Shown here one piece after another: positions 62,632 to 64,000 of a stretch of DNA of 64,000 bases. The DNA lies in the NCBI RefSeq assembly GCF_027563345.1, contig NZ_JAMKBK010000003.1; one strand, 5' to 3'. The position numbers and the translations under genes are program-made. How positions within the stretch are numbered: position 1 is the stretch's first letter; each line of letters begins with the position of its first letter. Origin of the DNA: Psychrobacillus psychrodurans (GTDB lineage: Bacteria > Bacillota > Bacilli > Bacillales_A > Planococcaceae). The notes under the pieces are model-generated. The model worked only from the letters and a program-made list of their open reading frames with translations. It was not told where the DNA came from and searched no databases.

Positions 62632-62969
62632 GTGTGTCAATTTCATAATTACTTATTTCATTTAAAAATGCGAATGTTTACTTAATACCGCAATATATTA
62701 TTCGTTTTTTTTAAAAAGCGATTCCTTTGATTGGAGTGGCAGGCGGCGACTCCAGCGGGAACAGCTCGAGCTGAAAGCCCCGCAGGAGAGACATTGGTCG
62801 TACTTTGTTTGACCAATGTCTTTGCGACGAGTAACCGCAGGAGCATATGTTTTCGTATAACGAGGAGATTGAAGCCGTGCCCGCGGAAAGCGTCCGCCTA
62901 GAGCGGAAATCAGCGTTGTTCGAATCTAACTATATAATATTCATTATGAAATTGATTCAAGTAAGTAAA
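62632..62969 (+). repeat. Dispersed MITE-like repeat, copy D (extended)
   Basis: 338 bp with ends TGTGTCAATTTCATAATTAC and, inverted, ATTATGAAATTGATTCAA. Core as in copies A and C, but with an additional block of about 55 bp (62788-62842) containing a perfect 11-bp hairpin AGACATTGGTC/GACCAATGTCT and the GACGAGTAACCGCAGGAG stretch also found in copy B. The block is bracketed by CGCAGGAG direct repeats. Confidence 0.9.
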
Positions 62970-63040
62970 TTAAAAAACTCCTTATAAAACTAGAATATGA
63001 GGCAATACTTAGTATAGCTAGTTTGAATGGGAGGATAACG

Positions 63041-64000
63041 ATGAATACTGAAAACAAAAAAGTATCGATTTTCGCATTAGGTGGAATAAATGAAATTGGG
63101 AAAAATATGTATGTCATTCAATCAGATGACGATATCGTTGTAATTGACTGTGGTTCTAAATTTCCTGATGAAACTTTACTAGGAATAGATCTAATCATTC
63201 AGGACATTTCCTACTTATTAGAGAACGAGGATAAAGTGAGGGCTTTAATCGTTACACATGGGCATGAGGATCATATTGGAGGTATCCCTTATTTCCTTAA
63301 ACAACTTAATATCCCGCTATATGCAACAAACCTAACATTAGGTTTAATTGAGATTAAATTGAAAGAACATGGTTTATTAAGAAATACACAACTTTTCTTA
63401 ATAGACTCGGAATCCAAGTTAAGACTTGGAACAATAAAAACGTCCTTCTTCCGTGTAAGCCATAGTATCCCAGATTGTTTAGGAGTGGCTTTTCATACCT
63501 CTCAAGGAACAATTGTTCATACAGGAGATTTTAAATTTGACATGACACCTGTAGATGAACAAAATCCCGATATTCATAAAATGGCCGAACTTGGTCAAAA
63601 TGGTGTATTAATACTCCTTTCAGAGAGTACTAATGCAGAAAGACCAGGCTCTACTCCCTCTGAGCGTAAAATTGCAGACCATGTAGAAGAAGCGTTTAGA
63701 AAAGCACCAAGAAAGATTTTCATCTCCACGTTTGCTTCCAATGTCCACCGGGTACAAACAATAGTAAATGCCGCTATCAAAACTAATCGGAAACTGGCTC
63801 TATTAGGTAGAAGCATGGTAAATGTAGTGTCTGTAGCTATGGAACGAGGATATTTAAGTATACCCGAAGGAATGCTGGTTGATCAAAATGAAATCAATAC
63901 ATTGAATCCAGAAAATATTGTGATATTATGCACAGGAAGTCAAGGAGAACCTATGGCGGCTTTATCCCGGTTAGCAAGTTCAAGCTTCCGTCAAGTTGAG
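63041..64000 (+). CDS. Ribonuclease J, 3' end beyond window
   Basis: First 320 codons of a beta-CASP metallo-beta-lactamase nuclease: VSIFALGGINEIGKNMYVIQ at the start, metal site THGHEDHIGG (HxHxDH), then SHSIPDCLGVAF, HTGDFKFD and ISTFASNVHRVQ (beta-CASP part). Opens with ATG after GGGAGG. RNase J is the 5'-to-3' exo- and endoribonuclease of RNA decay in Bacillales. The sequence could be J1, J2 or an extra paralogue; this cannot be decided from the fragment. It runs off the window edge. Confidence 0.93.
   Translation, partial: MNTENKKVSIFALGGINEIGKNMYVIQSDDDIVVIDCGSKFPDETLLGIDLIIQDISYLLENEDKVRALIVTHGHEDHIGGIPYFLKQLNIPLYATNLTLGLIEIKLKEHGLLRNTQLFLIDSESKLRLGTIKTSFFRVSHSIPDCLGVAFHTSQGTIVHTGDFKFDMTPVDEQNPDIHKMAELGQNGVLILLSESTNAERPGSTPSERKIADHVEEAFRKAPRKIFISTFASNVHRVQTIVNAAIKTNRKLALLGRSMVNVVSVAMERGYLSIPEGMLVDQNEINTLNPENIVILCTGSQGEPMAALSRLASSSFRQVE

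Overview
The window is low-GC DNA from an endospore-forming member of the Bacillales, most likely a Psychrobacillus/Sporosarcina/Lysinibacillus-type organism (Caryophanaceae/Planococcaceae). Three things suggest this. The gene order ccdA-yneI-ccdC-yneK ... citB ... yneP-yneQ-yneR-plsY-parE-parC is that of Bacillus subtilis. There is a complete tricistronic gerA-type spore germination operon. Dispersed GC-rich repeats of the kind common in these genera occur several times. The genus is an inference.

Layout. Positions 1-4.0 kb hold a heterodimeric BmrCD-type multidrug ABC exporter (first gene cut by the window edge) and a YhfK-like Rossmann protein. Positions 4.6-24.9 kb are mostly conserved chromosomal backbone: cytochrome c maturation (ccdA, ccdC, with a CheY-like regulator between them), a DUF1659/DUF2922/YvrJ small-protein set, Sco, MscL, a lytic transglycosylase, the radical-SAM protein YfkAB, aconitase, thioesterase, plsY and topoisomerase IV (parE-parC). 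Positions 24.3-36.2 kb carry copC-copD, an acetyltransferase, a quinone-oxidoreductase-like enzyme, a DUF1796 protein, a nucleoside hydrolase, the ger operon (minus strand), a DUF2975/XRE pair and a YiiX-like protein. Positions 36.9-46.4 kb are accessory: a UvrA-like protein broken by a frameshift inside its third, degenerate ABC module, an amidase, a solitary CcsB/ResC-like protein and a MacB/FtsX-type ABC exporter.

Positions 46.4-58.3 kb are the most unusual part. Single, functionally unrelated small genes (acetyltransferases, P-loop kinase, TetR, VOC, cupin, small membrane proteins, a sigma-YcdB fusion, gene remnants, an IS110 transposase remnant) are separated by recurring intergenic modules. 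These modules combine a conserved hairpin terminator with an imperfect palindrome of the form CTTATTGAACTAA...TTAGTTGAATAAG. The arrangement looks like a cassette array, but no integrase is visible in the window.

Positions 58.5-61.6 kb hold a compact module: a resolvase-like protein lacking its catalytic residues, a ribbon-helix-helix-like partner, a divergent SulP transporter-UspA operon with a long inverted repeat between them, and a tRNA-Asn gene with one acceptor-stem mismatch. A manganese catalase and the 5' part of an RNase J gene close the window.

At least four copies of a 250-340 bp, MITE-like repeat with imperfect terminal inverted repeats (4.3, 29.2, 36.3 and 62.6 kb) and one degenerate copy of a second repeat family (7.5 kb) are scattered between the genes.
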